From: Rikenellaceae bacterium
GTDB lineage: Bacteria > Bacteroidota > Bacteroidia > Bacteroidales > Rikenellaceae
Length of the DNA: 64,000 nt
Direction: 5' to 3'
Assembly (NCBI GenBank): GCA_017463585.1
Contig: JAFTOX010000017.1
Span: forward strand, 1 to 64,000
Part shown: positions 43,367 to 52,992 of the stretch, piece after piece
How the letters are laid out: each line of letters opens with the position of its first letter
Numbering within the stretch: the stretch's first letter is position 1
Made by a program: the position numbers and the translations under genes
Notes under the pieces: model-generated
The model's database searches: none
What the model saw: only the letters and a program-made list of their open reading frames with translations
Told to the model about the DNA's origin: nothing

Positions 43367-43897
43367 ACTCACTTACTTTTAGTTATTATTTTTTAAGTTT
43401 CTTTTTCGTTTGCGCCTGAAAATTTCAAGCGTGGAGAACCGTCGCGCAGCGAATCTCTGCGCGGGAGAACCGAAAATAAGTGATGGGAAACAACTTAAGC
43501 CCCAGACAGACCGCCCAGAGCTATAATAATTAATATGCTACCGATACAAAGATGGCCGTAACCACCTTTGATTGGCAGATAAAATCTGATTGATTCGCAT
43601 TTTTGTTTTCGTTCTCCGCTACAAATGTACGAATAATTATGTTACATCGTACCTTTTATTCAACTTTTTTTCGGAATTTGAGCGAATTTCTCCCAAAACG
43701 GGCACAAACGGAGCTTTTCGACAACCCGACGAACCAATCGTACTATATAATATTATATATAGGTATACTCTTATCTAAATTCTTCGAATAAATTCAACCA
43801 ATCAGCCACACTCTTCTGCAAACAGGACAAAACGAAAGAGACCGCCCCACAAGTGGGACGGCCTCTCGGCTTATAGATGTACTATCTTGCCCTTAGA
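43367..43897. other. Leader and promoter region of the fimbrillin cluster
   Basis: 530 bases without a gene. On the minus strand TACATTTG at 43622-43629 is a -7 box, implying a leader of about 250 bases before the tiny protein. In that leader a hairpin CGCGCAG/CTGCGCG (arms 43443-43449 and 43457-43463) is bracketed by two copies of GGAGAACC (43433-43440 and 43464-43471, plus-strand reading). The mutB terminator lies at 43834-43866. The rest is plain AT-rich DNA. Confidence 0.5.
43834..43866 (-). terminator. Terminator of mutA-mutB
   Basis: Interrupted stem GAG-CCG-CCCA with TGGG-CGG-CTC, followed on the minus strand by TTTCGTTTTGTC. Confidence 0.7.
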
Positions 43898-46030
43898 TTA
43901 CTCCTCCGAGAGGATCTCCAAGATCTTGATAGCTGCAGTTGCGATCGGAGTACCGGGACCGAAGATTGCTGCTGCGCCATCGCGATAGAGCTGATCGTAG
44001 TCCTGTGCGGGGATTACACCACCTACTACAACTACGATATCCTCGCGGCCCAGCTTCTTCAACTCGGCAATGATCTGAGGAACAAGCGTCAAGTGGCCTG
44101 CTGCCAACGACGATACACCTACTGCGTGAACGTCATTCTCAACTGCCTGCTTAGCTGCCTCCTCGGGAGTCTGGAACAACGGACCCATATCGACGTCGAA
44201 ACCGATGTCGGCATAACCCGTTGCAACAACCTTAGCACCACGGTCGTGGCCGTCCTGACCGAGCTTAGCGATCATAATACGGGGCTGACGACCCTCCTTC
44301 TTAGCGAATGCCTCGGCCATCTCCTTAGCCTTAGCAAAAGTTGCATCTGCTTTCACCTCTGACGAATATACACCTGAAATTGAACGAATAACTGCCTTGT
44401 AGCGACCTACTACAACCTCGCAAGCGTCCGAGATCTCACCCAGAGTTGCGCGTACCTTAGCTGCCTCAACAGCCAGCTCCAACAGGTTGCCCTGCTTGGT
44501 CTTCACGCACTCGGTGATTGCTGCCAGAGCCTTCTGAACAGCTGCCTCGTCGCGGTTAGCGCGCAGCTCCTGCAAACGCTTGATCTGCGACTCGCGTACT
44601 GCGGTGTTATCAACTGCCAAGATGTCGATCGGAGCCTCTTTTTCAAGACGGTACTCGTTTACGCCGATGATCTTCTCAACGCCCGAGTCGATACGAGCCT
44701 GCTTACGTGCAGCTGCCTCCTCGATACGCATCTTAGGAATACCGGTCTCGATTGCCTTAGCCATACCACCGAGCTTCTCAACCTCCTCGATCAGTGCCCA
44801 AGCCTTGTGAGCGATCTCGTTGGTCAGCGACTCTACGTAGTACGAACCTGCCCACGGGTCAACCTCGCGGCATACGTTAGTCTCCTCCTGAATGTAGATC
44901 TGGGTGTTACGAGCGATACGTGCCGAAAAGTCGGTCGGCAGTGCGATTGCCTCGTCCAGAGCGTTGGTGTGCAACGACTGGGTATGACCCAGAGCAGCAC
45001 CCATAGCCTCGATTGCGGTACGAGCTACGTTGTTGAAAGGATCCTGCTCGGTGAGCGACCAACCCGAGGTCTGCGAGTGAGTACGCAGTGCCAACGACTT
45101 AGGATTCTTCGGGTCGAACTGCTTAACGATCTTAGCCCACAACATACGCGCTGCACGCATCTTAGCGATCTCCATAAAGTGGTTCATACCGATTGCCCAG
45201 AAGAACGACAGACGCGGAGCGAACTGGTCGATGCTCATACCGGCATTAACACCTGCGCGCAGGTACTCCAAACCGTCGGCCAGCGTGTAAGCCAGCTCGA
45301 TGTCTGCCGTTGCACCTGCCTCCTGCATATGGTAACCCGAGATCGAGATCGAGTTGAACTTAGGCATATTCTTCGAAGTGTACTCGAAGATATCGGCGAT
45401 GATTCGCATCGAGAATTCGGGGGGATAGATATAGGTGTTACGAACCATAAACTCCTTCAAGATATCGTTCTGGATCGTACCTGCCATCTGATCGAGGGTG
45501 CAGCCCTGCTCCAAACCTGCTACGATGTAGAATGCCAAGATGGGAAGAACGGCGCCGTTCATCGTCATCGAAACCGACATCTGGTTCAGAGGAATACCAT
45601 CGAACAGTACCTTCATATCCTCAACCGAGCAGATCGATACACCTGCCTTACCTACGTCGCCAACTACACGCGGGTGGTCAGCGTCGTAACCACGGTGAGT
45701 AGCCAAGTCGAATGCTACCGACAGACCCTTCTGGCCCGAAGCCAGGTTACGGCGGTAGAATGCGTTCGACTCCTCAGCGGTCGAGAAACCTGCATACTGA
45801 CGAATGGTCCAAGGACGCATTACATACATTGTCGAATAGGGACCGCGCAGGAACGGAGCGATACCTGCTGCATAGTTCAGGTGCTCCATACCGGCCAGAT
45901 CCTCAGCCGAGTAATGACCTTTGACGGGTATCTGCTCGGCGGTCAGCCATACGTTTTCGTTGCACTCGCACGGCTTCTGTGCATCGCAAGCTGCGCCTGC
46001 GTATGCCAAATCAGCGAATTTTGCTCTCAT
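43898..46030 (-). CDS. mutB: Methylmalonyl-CoA mutase large subunit
   Basis: 710-residue catalytic subunit converting succinyl-CoA and methylmalonyl-CoA with adenosylcobalamin, used by Bacteroidales for propionate formation. An N-terminal TIM barrel ([37 protein letters not shown]) binds CoA; a C-terminal B12 domain from about 580 has [22 protein letters not shown], with the His that coordinates cobalt, plus the GGVIPAQDY loop. It follows mutA after 15 bases. No cobalamin riboswitch is visible upstream of mutA. Confidence 0.96.
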   Translation of the reverse strand: MRAKFADLAYAGAACDAQKPCECNENVWLTAEQIPVKGHYSAEDLAGMEHLNYAAGIAPFLRGPYSTMYVMRPWTIRQYAGFSTAEESNAFYRRNLASGQKGLSVAFDLATHRGYDADHPRVVGDVGKAGVSICSVEDMKVLFDGIPLNQMSVSMTMNGAVLPILAFYIVAGLEQGCTLDQMAGTIQNDILKEFMVRNTYIYPPEFSMRIIADIFEYTSKNMPKFNSISISGYHMQEAGATADIELAYTLADGLEYLRAGVNAGMSIDQFAPRLSFFWAIGMNHFMEIAKMRAARMLWAKIVKQFDPKNPKSLALRTHSQTSGWSLTEQDPFNNVARTAIEAMGAALGHTQSLHTNALDEAIALPTDFSARIARNTQIYIQEETNVCREVDPWAGSYYVESLTNEIAHKAWALIEEVEKLGGMAKAIETGIPKMRIEEAAARKQARIDSGVEKIIGVNEYRLEKEAPIDILAVDNTAVRESQIKRLQELRANRDEAAVQKALAAITECVKTKQGNLLELAVEAAKVRATLGEISDACEVVVGRYKAVIRSISGVYSSEVKADATFAKAKEMAEAFAKKEGRQPRIMIAKLGQDGHDRGAKVVATGYADIGFDVDMGPLFQTPEEAAKQAVENDVHAVGVSSLAAGHLTLVPQIIAELKKLGREDIVVVVGGVIPAQDYDQLYRDGAAAIFGPGTPIATAAIKILEILSEE

Positions 46031-46045
46031 AGTTTTTCCTTCCGT

Positions 46046-47896
46046 TTAGATACCGAGTTCTTTTAAGTAATATTCCAAGGTGTCGAGCACATTAACCTTA
46101 ACGTGGATAAAGTTCTCGATGCCCTGAGCTTTCAGCTCGTCCATCGATGCGGGAGCACCTGCAACAACCAGAATTGCCTTACCGCCCAGCAGCTCCTTAA
46201 CCTTAGGAGCAACGGTCAGGTAATCGTCGTCAGCAGCGCAAACCACTACGATATCTGCCTGAGCTGCCAATGCAGCCTCAACGCCCTCCTCAACCGACTT
46301 GAAGAAGGTGTTGTCCTGTACGCGGATACCTGCGCAACCGAAGAAGTTGCACGAGAACTGTGCACGAGCACGTGCCATACCCAGCGTACCGCAGGTCAGC
46401 ATAAATGCCTTAGGAGTCTTCTCGCTACGGTCAACCTTCAAGCGCATAGCCTCGAATGCCATTGCACCGCGGTAGGGCTTCAAGCAGTTGCACTCGCAAG
46501 TCTTGCGGGTTACAACATCTGCCTTTACGTCCTCAGCAGCAACCTCCGTGAAGTTAGGATACTGGTTAGCACCCAACAAGATCTGACGGCGAGTCGAAAC
46601 AGCCTTATCCTTAGCAGCAGCAGCCTTCTCGACCTCAGCTACGATAAAGCCCTCCTTGAATGCAGCCATATAGCCACCCTTCTCCTCAACGGTCTTGAAC
46701 AGAGCCCAAGCCTGCTCAGCGATGTTCTTGGTGAGGTTCTCGATGTAGTACGAACCACCTGCGGGGTCAACTACCTGATCGAAGTGCGACTCGTGCTTCA
46801 ACAGCAACTGAACGTTGCGTGCGATGCGATCCGAGAACTCGGTCGGAGTCTCAAATGCTGCGTCAAACGGAGTAACCTCCAACGAGTGAACACCGGCGAT
46901 AGTTGCCGACATTGCCTCGGTGGTACCGCGCAACATATTGATATAGGGGTCATAAACGGTCTGGTTCCACTTCGACGTTACAGCGTGAGTGAACATCTTG
47001 GTCGAGCACTTGCACTCGGGCTTGTAAGCATCAACGATGTTAGCCCACAACAGACGTGCTGCGCGGAACTTAGCCATCTCCATAAAGTAGTTCGACGAAA
47101 CGGCCATCGTGAAGCGGATCTTCTCAGCCACCTGGTCAACACTCAGACCCAGTTCCATCAGCTTCACGAGATACTCGTGGCCGACAGCCAGCGTGAATGC
47201 CAACTCCTGAACGATGGTCGAACCTGCGTTGTGGAACTGCGAACCGGTAACGCCTACAACGCGAACACGCTTGTAAGCAGCGGTCTTCTTGATCAGCTCT
47301 GCCATATCAGCGAAGCAAGCCTCGCCATTCTCGCAGCAGCCGAACTCGCCCTTCATCGAGAGTGCCATCACGATAGGATCGACTACAAAGTTTACACGCA
47401 GGTCGTCAGCAGCTACGCCCTCCTTCTCAACCTTTGCCAAGAGCAGGTCAGCAACCTCCTCGACTGCCGAGCCGCAGATAGTCAGCTCGATAGCGGGCAG
47501 TGCGATGCCAGCCAGCAGGGTGTCGAGATCCTCAGCCGAGAACTCAGCATTGCAGATGCAGAAACCAAGTGCATCAACGCCTGCGTTAAGAATTTTCAGA
47601 GCCTCAGCATTAGCCTTTGCGGGGCACTCTACGCCGATAGTCTGATGTACGCGCCACTCGTTCTTTTTGCCGGTGCTACGTACGTACGGGAACTGGCCGA
47701 TGCCAGCGCCCAAGAAATCAATAGCCTTAAGGTCTTCGGCGCGGTAGTAGGGACGTACGTTGAAACCTTCGTCGGTACGCCATACCAATTTGCGCTCATA
47801 GTCAGCACCTTTAAGGTCAGCCGTAATCACCTCTTCCCACTTCTCGGTCGGTACCGGCGGGAAAAGATCGAACAGCTTTTCTTTGGTATTTGCCAT
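46046..47896 (-). CDS. mutA: Methylmalonyl-CoA mutase small subunit
   Basis: 616-residue non-catalytic partner of MutB in the heterodimer. A barrel domain similar to MutB lacks several catalytic positions, and the C-terminal Rossmann-like domain lacks the DxHxxG cobalt motif (GTLGMARARAQFSCNFFGCAG in its place), as is normal for the small subunit. A basic/Cys-rich linker VTRKTCECNCLKPYRG separates the domains. On the minus strand the -7 box TACCTTTG lies at 47940-47947 with a TTTG 22 bases upstream. Confidence 0.94.
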   Translation of the reverse strand: MANTKEKLFDLFPPVPTEKWEEVITADLKGADYERKLVWRTDEGFNVRPYYRAEDLKAIDFLGAGIGQFPYVRSTGKKNEWRVHQTIGVECPAKANAEALKILNAGVDALGFCICNAEFSAEDLDTLLAGIALPAIELTICGSAVEEVADLLLAKVEKEGVAADDLRVNFVVDPIVMALSMKGEFGCCENGEACFADMAELIKKTAAYKRVRVVGVTGSQFHNAGSTIVQELAFTLAVGHEYLVKLMELGLSVDQVAEKIRFTMAVSSNYFMEMAKFRAARLLWANIVDAYKPECKCSTKMFTHAVTSKWNQTVYDPYINMLRGTTEAMSATIAGVHSLEVTPFDAAFETPTEFSDRIARNVQLLLKHESHFDQVVDPAGGSYYIENLTKNIAEQAWALFKTVEEKGGYMAAFKEGFIVAEVEKAAAAKDKAVSTRRQILLGANQYPNFTEVAAEDVKADVVTRKTCECNCLKPYRGAMAFEAMRLKVDRSEKTPKAFMLTCGTLGMARARAQFSCNFFGCAGIRVQDNTFFKSVEEGVEAALAAQADIVVVCAADDDYLTVAPKVKELLGGKAILVVAGAPASMDELKAQGIENFIHVKVNVLDTLEYYLKELGI

Positions 47897-48026
47897 AACT
47901 ATTAATAAAATGAGGTTAAGTTGTTTCTGTTCATTTGAACAAAGGTACGAATTTTTTTTGTTTGTTATTCAAAAAACAGGAAAATTTTCACTCTTCTCGA
48001 ACAAAACAGCATAAAACCGCGAAAAT

Positions 48027-48052
48027 AATTGTGAATTGTAAATTGTGAATTG
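48027..48052. repeat. Tandem AATTGTGAATTG repeat
   Basis: Two copies of AATTGTGAATTG separated by TA, in the pdxA promoter region. The same motif flanks the 103-bp element at 6228 and 52237 and recurs near 3133. One copy supplies the TTG used as -33 box of pdxA. Confidence 0.7.
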
Positions 48053-48072
48053 AATAAAAATTGTTATCTTTG
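48043..48072 (+). promoter_or_regulatory. Promoter of pdxA
   Basis: TTG (48043-48045), 19 bases, TATCTTTG (48065-48072), 26 bases before the ATG. Confidence 0.7.
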
Positions 48073-48098
48073 TAAGTTGATAAGTACACTAAAACACA

Positions 48099-49196
48099 AT
48101 GAGTGATAATAAAATACGAGTAGGTATTACGCAGGGCGACACCAACGGCATCGGTTGGGAGGTCATCATCAAGACCTTTGCCGACGCACGTATGGCCGAA
48201 TTGTGTACCCCCGTGATCTACGGCTCGCCCAAAGTGGCGACATATTACAAAAATCGACTGAGCGACGTCGAGGGCTTTATTTACAACCCCATTCAGTCGG
48301 CTTCGCAGGCACGTCGCGGTAAGGTCAATATCATCGACTGCGGCCCGTCGGAGATCCCTATCGAGATGGGTAAGGCTACGGCAGCGGCAGGTGCTGCGGC
48401 GGTGGCGTCGTTGAAAGCGGCAATGAAGGACCTCAAAGAGGGAGAGATCGACGTTCTGGTTACCGCTCCGATCAACAAGGAGAGCGTGCAGAGCGACGAG
48501 TTCCGCTATACGGGTCATACCGAGTTTTTGGCTGCTGAGTTGGAGGGCGAGCCGATGATGATGATGTGCAGCGAGGTGTTGCGTGTGGGTTTGATGACGA
48601 TCCACATTCCGCTGGCGGAGGTGGCTCAGGCGATCTCGAAGGAGAAGATTGTCGAGGCTCTGCACCGTCTGCGCGCGACGTTGCGTAGCGATTTCGCCAT
48701 TGTTGAGCCACGTATTGCGGTGCTGGCACTCAACCCCCACGCGGGCGACGGAGGTCTGCTCGGCACCGAGGAGCAGGAGGTGATTCGCCCCGCAGTGCAG
48801 GAGGCCTTCGAGCAGAAGGTGCTGGCATTTGGTCCGTTTGCTGCCGATGGTTTCTTTGCGAGCGGTATGTTCAAGAAGTATGACGCGGTGCTGGCAATGT
48901 ATCACGATCAGGGTTTGGCTCCGTTCAAGACCATTTCGCCTGAGGGAGTGAACTTTACGGCGGCGCTGTCGAAGGTGCGCACCTCGCCCGACCACGGTGT
49001 GGCGTACGACATTGCGGGTAAGGATGTGGCCGATCCGCAGTCGATGCGCGAGGCGATCTATGCAGCGATCGATATCTTCGAGAACCGTCGTCGTTGGGCG
49101 CAGATGAATGCCAATCCGTTGCAGCATTTCGAGCGAGAGAAGGGTCGCGACGTATCGGTACACGATCTGAAACTGCCCGAACCCGCAGAGGAATAA
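48099..49196 (+). CDS. pdxA: 4-hydroxythreonine-4-phosphate dehydrogenase
   Basis: 365-residue metal- and NAD-dependent enzyme of the DXP-dependent vitamin B6 pathway. Metal ligand and substrate motifs: GDTNGIGWEV near the start, TGHTEFLA, NPHAGDGG and AMYHDQGLAPFK. Slightly longer than E. coli because of a 30-residue C-terminal tail. Located before thrS with a 132-base gap. Confidence 0.93.
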   Translation: MSDNKIRVGITQGDTNGIGWEVIIKTFADARMAELCTPVIYGSPKVATYYKNRLSDVEGFIYNPIQSASQARRGKVNIIDCGPSEIPIEMGKATAAAGAAAVASLKAAMKDLKEGEIDVLVTAPINKESVQSDEFRYTGHTEFLAAELEGEPMMMMCSEVLRVGLMTIHIPLAEVAQAISKEKIVEALHRLRATLRSDFAIVEPRIAVLALNPHAGDGGLLGTEEQEVIRPAVQEAFEQKVLAFGPFAADGFFASGMFKKYDAVLAMYHDQGLAPFKTISPEGVNFTAALSKVRTSPDHGVAYDIAGKDVADPQSMREAIYAAIDIFENRRRWAQMNANPLQHFEREKGRDVSVHDLKLPEPAEE

Positions 49197-49328
49197 AAGA
49201 CTGCATAGCAGAATTAATTTTGAATCTTGAATTAACTAAAATAACGCCGACCGTCGTGTATTCCGTCTCGTAATTGTGGGAGCGCGGCGCGAGGAAAACT
49301 AACAACACAAACAAAACACAAACAAGCA

Positions 49329-51278
49329 ATGATGAAAATCACTTTCCCCGACGGCAGCATTCGTGAGTATGCCAAAGGGACTACGGCGATGCAGATCGCC
49401 GAGAGCATCAGCCAGCGTTTGGCACAGGAGGTGCTGGCGGCTGAGGTTAATGGCGAGGTTCGTGATCTGAACCTGCCGATCAATGATGACAGCCACGTGA
49501 AGCTGCTCAAATGGGACGATGATGAGGGTAAGCACGCATTTTGGCACACCTCGTCGCACCTGTTAGCAGAGGCTTTGGAGGCATTGTACCCCGGTATCAA
49601 GTTCGGTATCGGTCCCGCTATCGAGAGCGGTTTCTACTACGATGTCGATTGCCCCGTGCCCATCACCGAGGGCGACCTGCCGCGTATCGAGCAGAAGATG
49701 ACGGAGTTGGCTCGCACGAAGGAGGCTGTCGTACGTACCGAGGTAGCTAAGGCTGAGGCGTTGCGTACATTCACCGAGAAGGGCGACCAGTACAAAGTTG
49801 AGCTGATCGAGGCATTGGAGGACGGCACGATTTCGTTCTACACCAATGGCGCGTTCACCGACCTCTGCCGTGGTCCGCACCTGCCCAACACAGGATTAAT
49901 CAAGGCTATCAAACTGACCTCGGTTGCAGGCGCTTACTGGCGTGGCGACGAGAAGCGTCAGATGCTGACCCGTATATATGGTATCTCGTTCCCAAAAAAG
50001 TCGATGCTCGATGAGTATCTGGCAATGATGGAGGAGGCTAAGAAGCGCGACCACCGTAAGCTCGGCAAGGAGTTGGAGTTGTTTGCGTTCTCGCAGCGCG
50101 TAGGTCAGGGTCTGCCTCTGTGGTTGCCTAAGGGTGCCGCTCTGCGCGACCGTTTGGAGCAGTTCCTGCGCCGCGTACAGAAGGCTTATGGCTACCAGCA
50201 GGTTATCACCCCGCACATCGGTAACAAGGAGCTCTATGTAACCTCGGGCCACTACGCAAAGTATGGCAAGGATTCGTTCCAGCCGATCCATACTCCCATC
50301 GAGGGCGAGGAGTATCTGCTCAAACCGATGAACTGCCCCCACCACTGCGAGATCTACAAGACCAAGCCCCGTTCGTATAAGGATCTGCCTTTGCGTTTGG
50401 CTGAGTTCGGTACGGTATATCGCTACGAGCAGAGCGGTGAGCTGCATGGTCTGACCCGCGTGCGTGGTTTCACGCAGGACGACGCTCATATGTTCGTACG
50501 CCCCGACCAGCTGTTGGAGGAGTTCGAGAAGGTTATCGACATCATTCTCTATATCTTCAAGACGTTGAAGTTCGACAACTACACCGCTCAGATATCGTTG
50601 CGCGACCCCAACAACAAGGAGAAGTACATCGGTTCGGACGAGAACTGGGAGAAGGCCGAGCAGGCAATTATCGACGCTGCTAAGGAGAAGGGTCTGAATA
50701 CCGTTGTGGAGTATGGCGAGGCTGCATTCTACGGTCCGAAACTCGACTTTATGGTTAAGGACGCTATCGGTCGTAAGTGGCAGCTGGGTACTATTCAGGT
50801 GGACTATAACCTGCCCGAGCGTTTCGACCTGACCTACACCGGCGCCGACGACAAACCCCACCGCCCGATTATGATCCACCGCGCACCGTTTGGCTCGATG
50901 GAGCGTTTCGTGGCAGTATTGTTGGAGCATACCGCAGGTAAGTTCCCGCTGTGGCTCTCGCCCGATCAGGTGGCTGTGCTGCCCATCAGCGAGAAGTACA
51001 ACGACTACGCCGAGAAGGTTACCGACTTCCTCAATCGCAACGACGTGCGCGCTCAGATCGACAACCGTAACGAGAAGATCGGTCGTAAGATCCGCGACAA
51101 CGAGTTGAAGCGTATCCCCTACCTGCTGATCGTGGGTGAGAAGGAGCAGGCCGATGGTCTGGTTTCGGTGCGCGTTCAGGGCGAGGGCGACAAGGGCCAG
51201 ATGACTATGGAGGCCTTCCGCGACCTGATCCTCGAAAAGGTGAAGGAGGAGACCGCAGGTAACGACAAAATTCAGTAA
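49329..51278 (+). CDS. thrS: Threonyl-tRNA synthetase
   Basis: 649-residue class II synthetase. TGS domain (1-62), editing domain with [10 protein letters not shown], catalytic core with [11 protein letters not shown] (zinc Cys), [13 protein letters not shown] (motif 2) and [18 protein letters not shown] (motif 3), then an anticodon-binding domain from about 550. The ATG-ATG start follows a 132-base leader with GC-rich imperfect pairing at about 49255-49285. It is upstream of infC, as in many bacteria. Confidence 0.95.
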   Translation: MMKITFPDGSIREYAKGTTAMQIAESISQRLAQEVLAAEVNGEVRDLNLPINDDSHVKLLKWDDDEGKHAFWHTSSHLLAEALEALYPGIKFGIGPAIESGFYYDVDCPVPITEGDLPRIEQKMTELARTKEAVVRTEVAKAEALRTFTEKGDQYKVELIEALEDGTISFYTNGAFTDLCRGPHLPNTGLIKAIKLTSVAGAYWRGDEKRQMLTRIYGISFPKKSMLDEYLAMMEEAKKRDHRKLGKELELFAFSQRVGQGLPLWLPKGAALRDRLEQFLRRVQKAYGYQQVITPHIGNKELYVTSGHYAKYGKDSFQPIHTPIEGEEYLLKPMNCPHHCEIYKTKPRSYKDLPLRLAEFGTVYRYEQSGELHGLTRVRGFTQDDAHMFVRPDQLLEEFEKVIDIILYIFKTLKFDNYTAQISLRDPNNKEKYIGSDENWEKAEQAIIDAAKEKGLNTVVEYGEAAFYGPKLDFMVKDAIGRKWQLGTIQVDYNLPERFDLTYTGADDKPHRPIMIHRAPFGSMERFVAVLLEHTAGKFPLWLSPDQVAVLPISEKYNDYAEKVTDFLNRNDVRAQIDNRNEKIGRKIRDNELKRIPYLLIVGEKEQADGLVSVRVQGEGDKGQMTMEAFRDLILEKVKEETAGNDKIQ

Positions 51279-51300
51279 ATCAAAGTTTTATTAACCAATA

Positions 51301-51305
51301 GGAGG
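51301..51305 (+). promoter_or_regulatory. Strong Shine-Dalgarno of infC
   Basis: AGGAGG (51300-51305) is a perfect Shine-Dalgarno sequence, eight bases before ATA at 51314. Strong SD sequences are rare in this phylum, where initiation normally does not use them, so it helps fix the unusual infC start. Confidence 0.65.
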
Positions 51306-51313
51306 ACAAAACT

Positions 51314-51922
51314 ATAAACACTACAAAACCATTTCCGCCGAGGACAAACAACGCAGGCCCGCAGAACGGTGGCCAGCGTCCCAACGGGCCACGTCGCCCC
51401 GAGAAGGAGAATCCTCATCGCATCAATGACGAGATCACTGCACCGCAGGTACGCGTCGTAGGCGACAATATCGAAAACCCCGTCGTGCTCTCGATTCGTG
51501 AGGCCATCAAGCTGGCCGACGAGATGGAGCTCGACCTGATCGAGATTTCGCCCAAGGCCGATCCCCCGGTGTGCCGTATCGCCGACTATCAGAAGTTCCT
51601 GTATCAGCAGAAGCGTAAGGCTAAGGAGATCAAGGCCAAAGCCGTGAAGGTCGTAATCAAGGAGATCCGTTTCGGTCCGCAGACCGACGATCACGACTAC
51701 AACTTCAAGTTGCGCCACGCCGAGAACTTCTTGAAGGAGGGTGCAAAGGTGAAGGCGTATGTCTTCTTCCGTGGTCGTTCGATCGTCTTTAAGGAGCAGG
51801 GCGAAATTCTGTTGCTGCGCTTCGCTACCGATTTGGAGGAGCTGGCAAAGGTCGAGCAGATGCCCAAGCTGGACGGCAAGAAGATGACGATGATGCTCGC
51901 ACCCAAACCCAAGAAGGGTTAA
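51314..51922 (+). CDS. infC: Translation initiation factor IF-3, ATA start
   Basis: 202 residues when started at ATA 51314. The conserved IF-3 N-terminus [18 protein letters not shown] lies at 51418-51471, well before the first possible standard start (GTG 51485). There is no ATG, GTG or TTG in frame between the stop TAG at 51299 and that GTG, so a non-standard start is required. ATA 51314 is the best candidate because of AGGAGG eight bases upstream. The rest is typical: [58 protein letters not shown]. Rare start codons in infC permit autoregulation, since IF-3 rejects non-standard starts. 35 bases after thrS. Confidence 0.88.
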   Translation: MNTTKPFPPRTNNAGPQNGGQRPNGPRRPEKENPHRINDEITAPQVRVVGDNIENPVVLSIREAIKLADEMELDLIEISPKADPPVCRIADYQKFLYQQKRKAKEIKAKAVKVVIKEIRFGPQTDDHDYNFKLRHAENFLKEGAKVKAYVFFRGRSIVFKEQGEILLLRFATDLEELAKVEQMPKLDGKKMTMMLAPKPKKG

Positions 51923-52162
51923 GCTGTCGGCATCGTCCAAGAACCGAGCGATTTCGTTCGCAGGCCGACCGGTGAGGTCGGTGGCACAGACCGTGCAGAT
52001 GGGTCGGTGCGAGGGGTTACGTGTGCGTGCACCCCGATGTACTGACGTGGTCTAAGGCGTGTAGCGTGGCTATGGCTACGTGTGCCAAAGTGGTTGTGCC
52101 AAAGTGGTTTGAATCGACTCCTAACGTGGCGAGAGGCACTCCCCTCGCCCACCATTTATACT
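51923..52162 (+). ncRNA. Hairpin-rich region after infC, candidate structured RNA
   Basis: 240 GC-rich bases without a plausible gene, where rpmI and rplT normally follow infC. Hairpins in order: AGCGA/TCGCa (51948-51961), CCGACC/GGTCGG (51965-51981), GCAC/GTGC (51984-51996), GGGGT/ACCCC (52013-52035), GTAGC/GCTAC (52061-52079) and GTGGCGAG/CTCGCCCAC (52126-52152). TGTGCCAAAGTGGT occurs twice in direct tandem at 52081-52108. It could be the infC 3' UTR or a stable RNA ending at the terminator 52163-52199. Confidence 0.5.
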
Positions 52163-52199
52163 AAACCGCCCGTGCACTTCCGTGCGCGAGCGGTTTTTT
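52163..52199 (+). terminator. Terminator of the infC transcript
   Basis: ACCGC pairs with GCGGT, with an inner GCAC/GTGC hairpin (loop TTCC), followed by six T. Confidence 0.85.
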
Positions 52200-52236
52200 G
52201 TTATTCAAAACACAAAATTAATAGTTAAAAAATTGT

Positions 52237-52339
52237 GAATTGTGAACCGACGCCAAGCCGAATGCGGAGTCGGGCGGTAGCTCGAACTCGGCTGAGGCGC
52301 GAAGGAGGAAAAGCCTGCGTAGCAGGATTAATTGTGAAT
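52237..52339 (-). repeat. 103-bp dispersed intergenic repeat, copy B
   Basis: Reverse complement of copy A (6228-6330) with a single change: the inner arm GCTCG of copy A reads GCCCG here, replacing one pair by a mismatch. It lies between the convergent infC and rplS units. Confidence 0.85.
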
Positions 52340-52359
52340 TGATATACGTGACTACACAA

Positions 52360-52391
52360 AAAAACAAGCGACCGTCCGCGGAGACGATCGC
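52360..52391 (-). terminator. Terminator of rplS
   Basis: On the minus strand GCGATCGTC pairs with GACGGTCGC (one mismatch), followed by TTGTTTTTTTG. Confidence 0.82.
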
Positions 52392-52422
52392 TGTTTCGTG
52401 ATAAGGATTAACGCCAGAGGGT

Positions 52423-52791
52423 TTACTTGTTCGAAACCATACGCTTCTCCTTGATACGAGCCTTCTTACCGGTGAGCTCACGCAGGTAGTAGATACGTGC
52501 ACGGCGAACAACACCAACCTTGTTCAGCTCGATCTTCTCGATGTGGGGCGAGTAGAGGGGGAAGATACGCTCAACGCCTACGCCATTCGATACCTTGCGA
52601 ATGGTAAACATCTTGGTCATACCGCGACCCTTGATCTGGATAACTACGCCACGGAAGCTCTGCAGACGCTCCTTGTTACCCTCGACGATTTTGTAAGTTA
52701 CGGTAATGGTATCACCGCTCTTGAATGCGGGAATCTCCTTCTCCGCCCACAAAGCCTGCTCAACAGACTTGATAATTTGATCCTTGTTCAT
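52423..52791 (-). CDS. rplS: Ribosomal protein L19
   Basis: 122-residue 50S protein at the 30S-50S interface. Conserved stretches: [43 protein letters not shown] and [20 protein letters not shown]. Normal length. It is preceded by a 190-base structured leader with its own strong promoter, so expression may be controlled at the RNA level. Confidence 0.96.
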   Translation of the reverse strand: MNKDQIIKSVEQALWAEKEIPAFKSGDTITVTYKIVEGNKERLQSFRGVVIQIKGRGMTKMFTIRKVSNGVGVERIFPLYSPHIEKIELNKVGVVRRARIYYLRELTGKKARIKEKRMVSNK

Positions 52792-52990
52792 TGTTTAAAC
52801 AATTAATTTGATTTAGCGCGAAATATTACGGCTGCACGAATCCTACCATAACGGCCTCAATTTCCGACCGATAATCCCGTGGCGCTACCTTCTCTCAGTC
52901 GGACCTCCGCTATTCCACAAAGCCCTCCTCGATTAGCTGCACCCCTCGGTTCGCACCCACGTAAGAGATTTCTACACTCCACTTGGGACG
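52792..52990 (-). ncRNA. Structured rplS leader, candidate regulatory RNA
   Basis: From the inferred start near 52986 to the rplS ATG at 52791, about 195 bases, GC-rich and non-coding. On the minus strand ATAGCGG (52907-52913) pairs with CCGTTAT (52848-52854) including a G-U wobble that exists only on this strand; inside it CCGAC (52898-52902) pairs with GTCGG (52864-52868). GCTGCAC occurs twice in the plus-strand reading (52831-52837, 52936-52942). A ribosomal-protein autoregulatory leader is plausible; I cannot match a known family. Confidence 0.5.
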
Positions 52991-52992
52991 GC

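Noticed and set aside
43898-47896. Cobalamin riboswitch before mutA
   Set aside because: The upstream region of about 190 bases has a plain promoter; no B12-box or receptor-fold sequence is recognisable.
51485-51922. infC started at GTG 51485
   Set aside because: This would remove the conserved RINDEI N-terminal domain of IF-3, which is in frame directly upstream.
51919-52155. Minus-strand frame of 78 codons after infC
   Set aside because: The translation is Arg/Ser/Thr-rich without motifs and the region folds into consecutive hairpins; treated as structured RNA or UTR.
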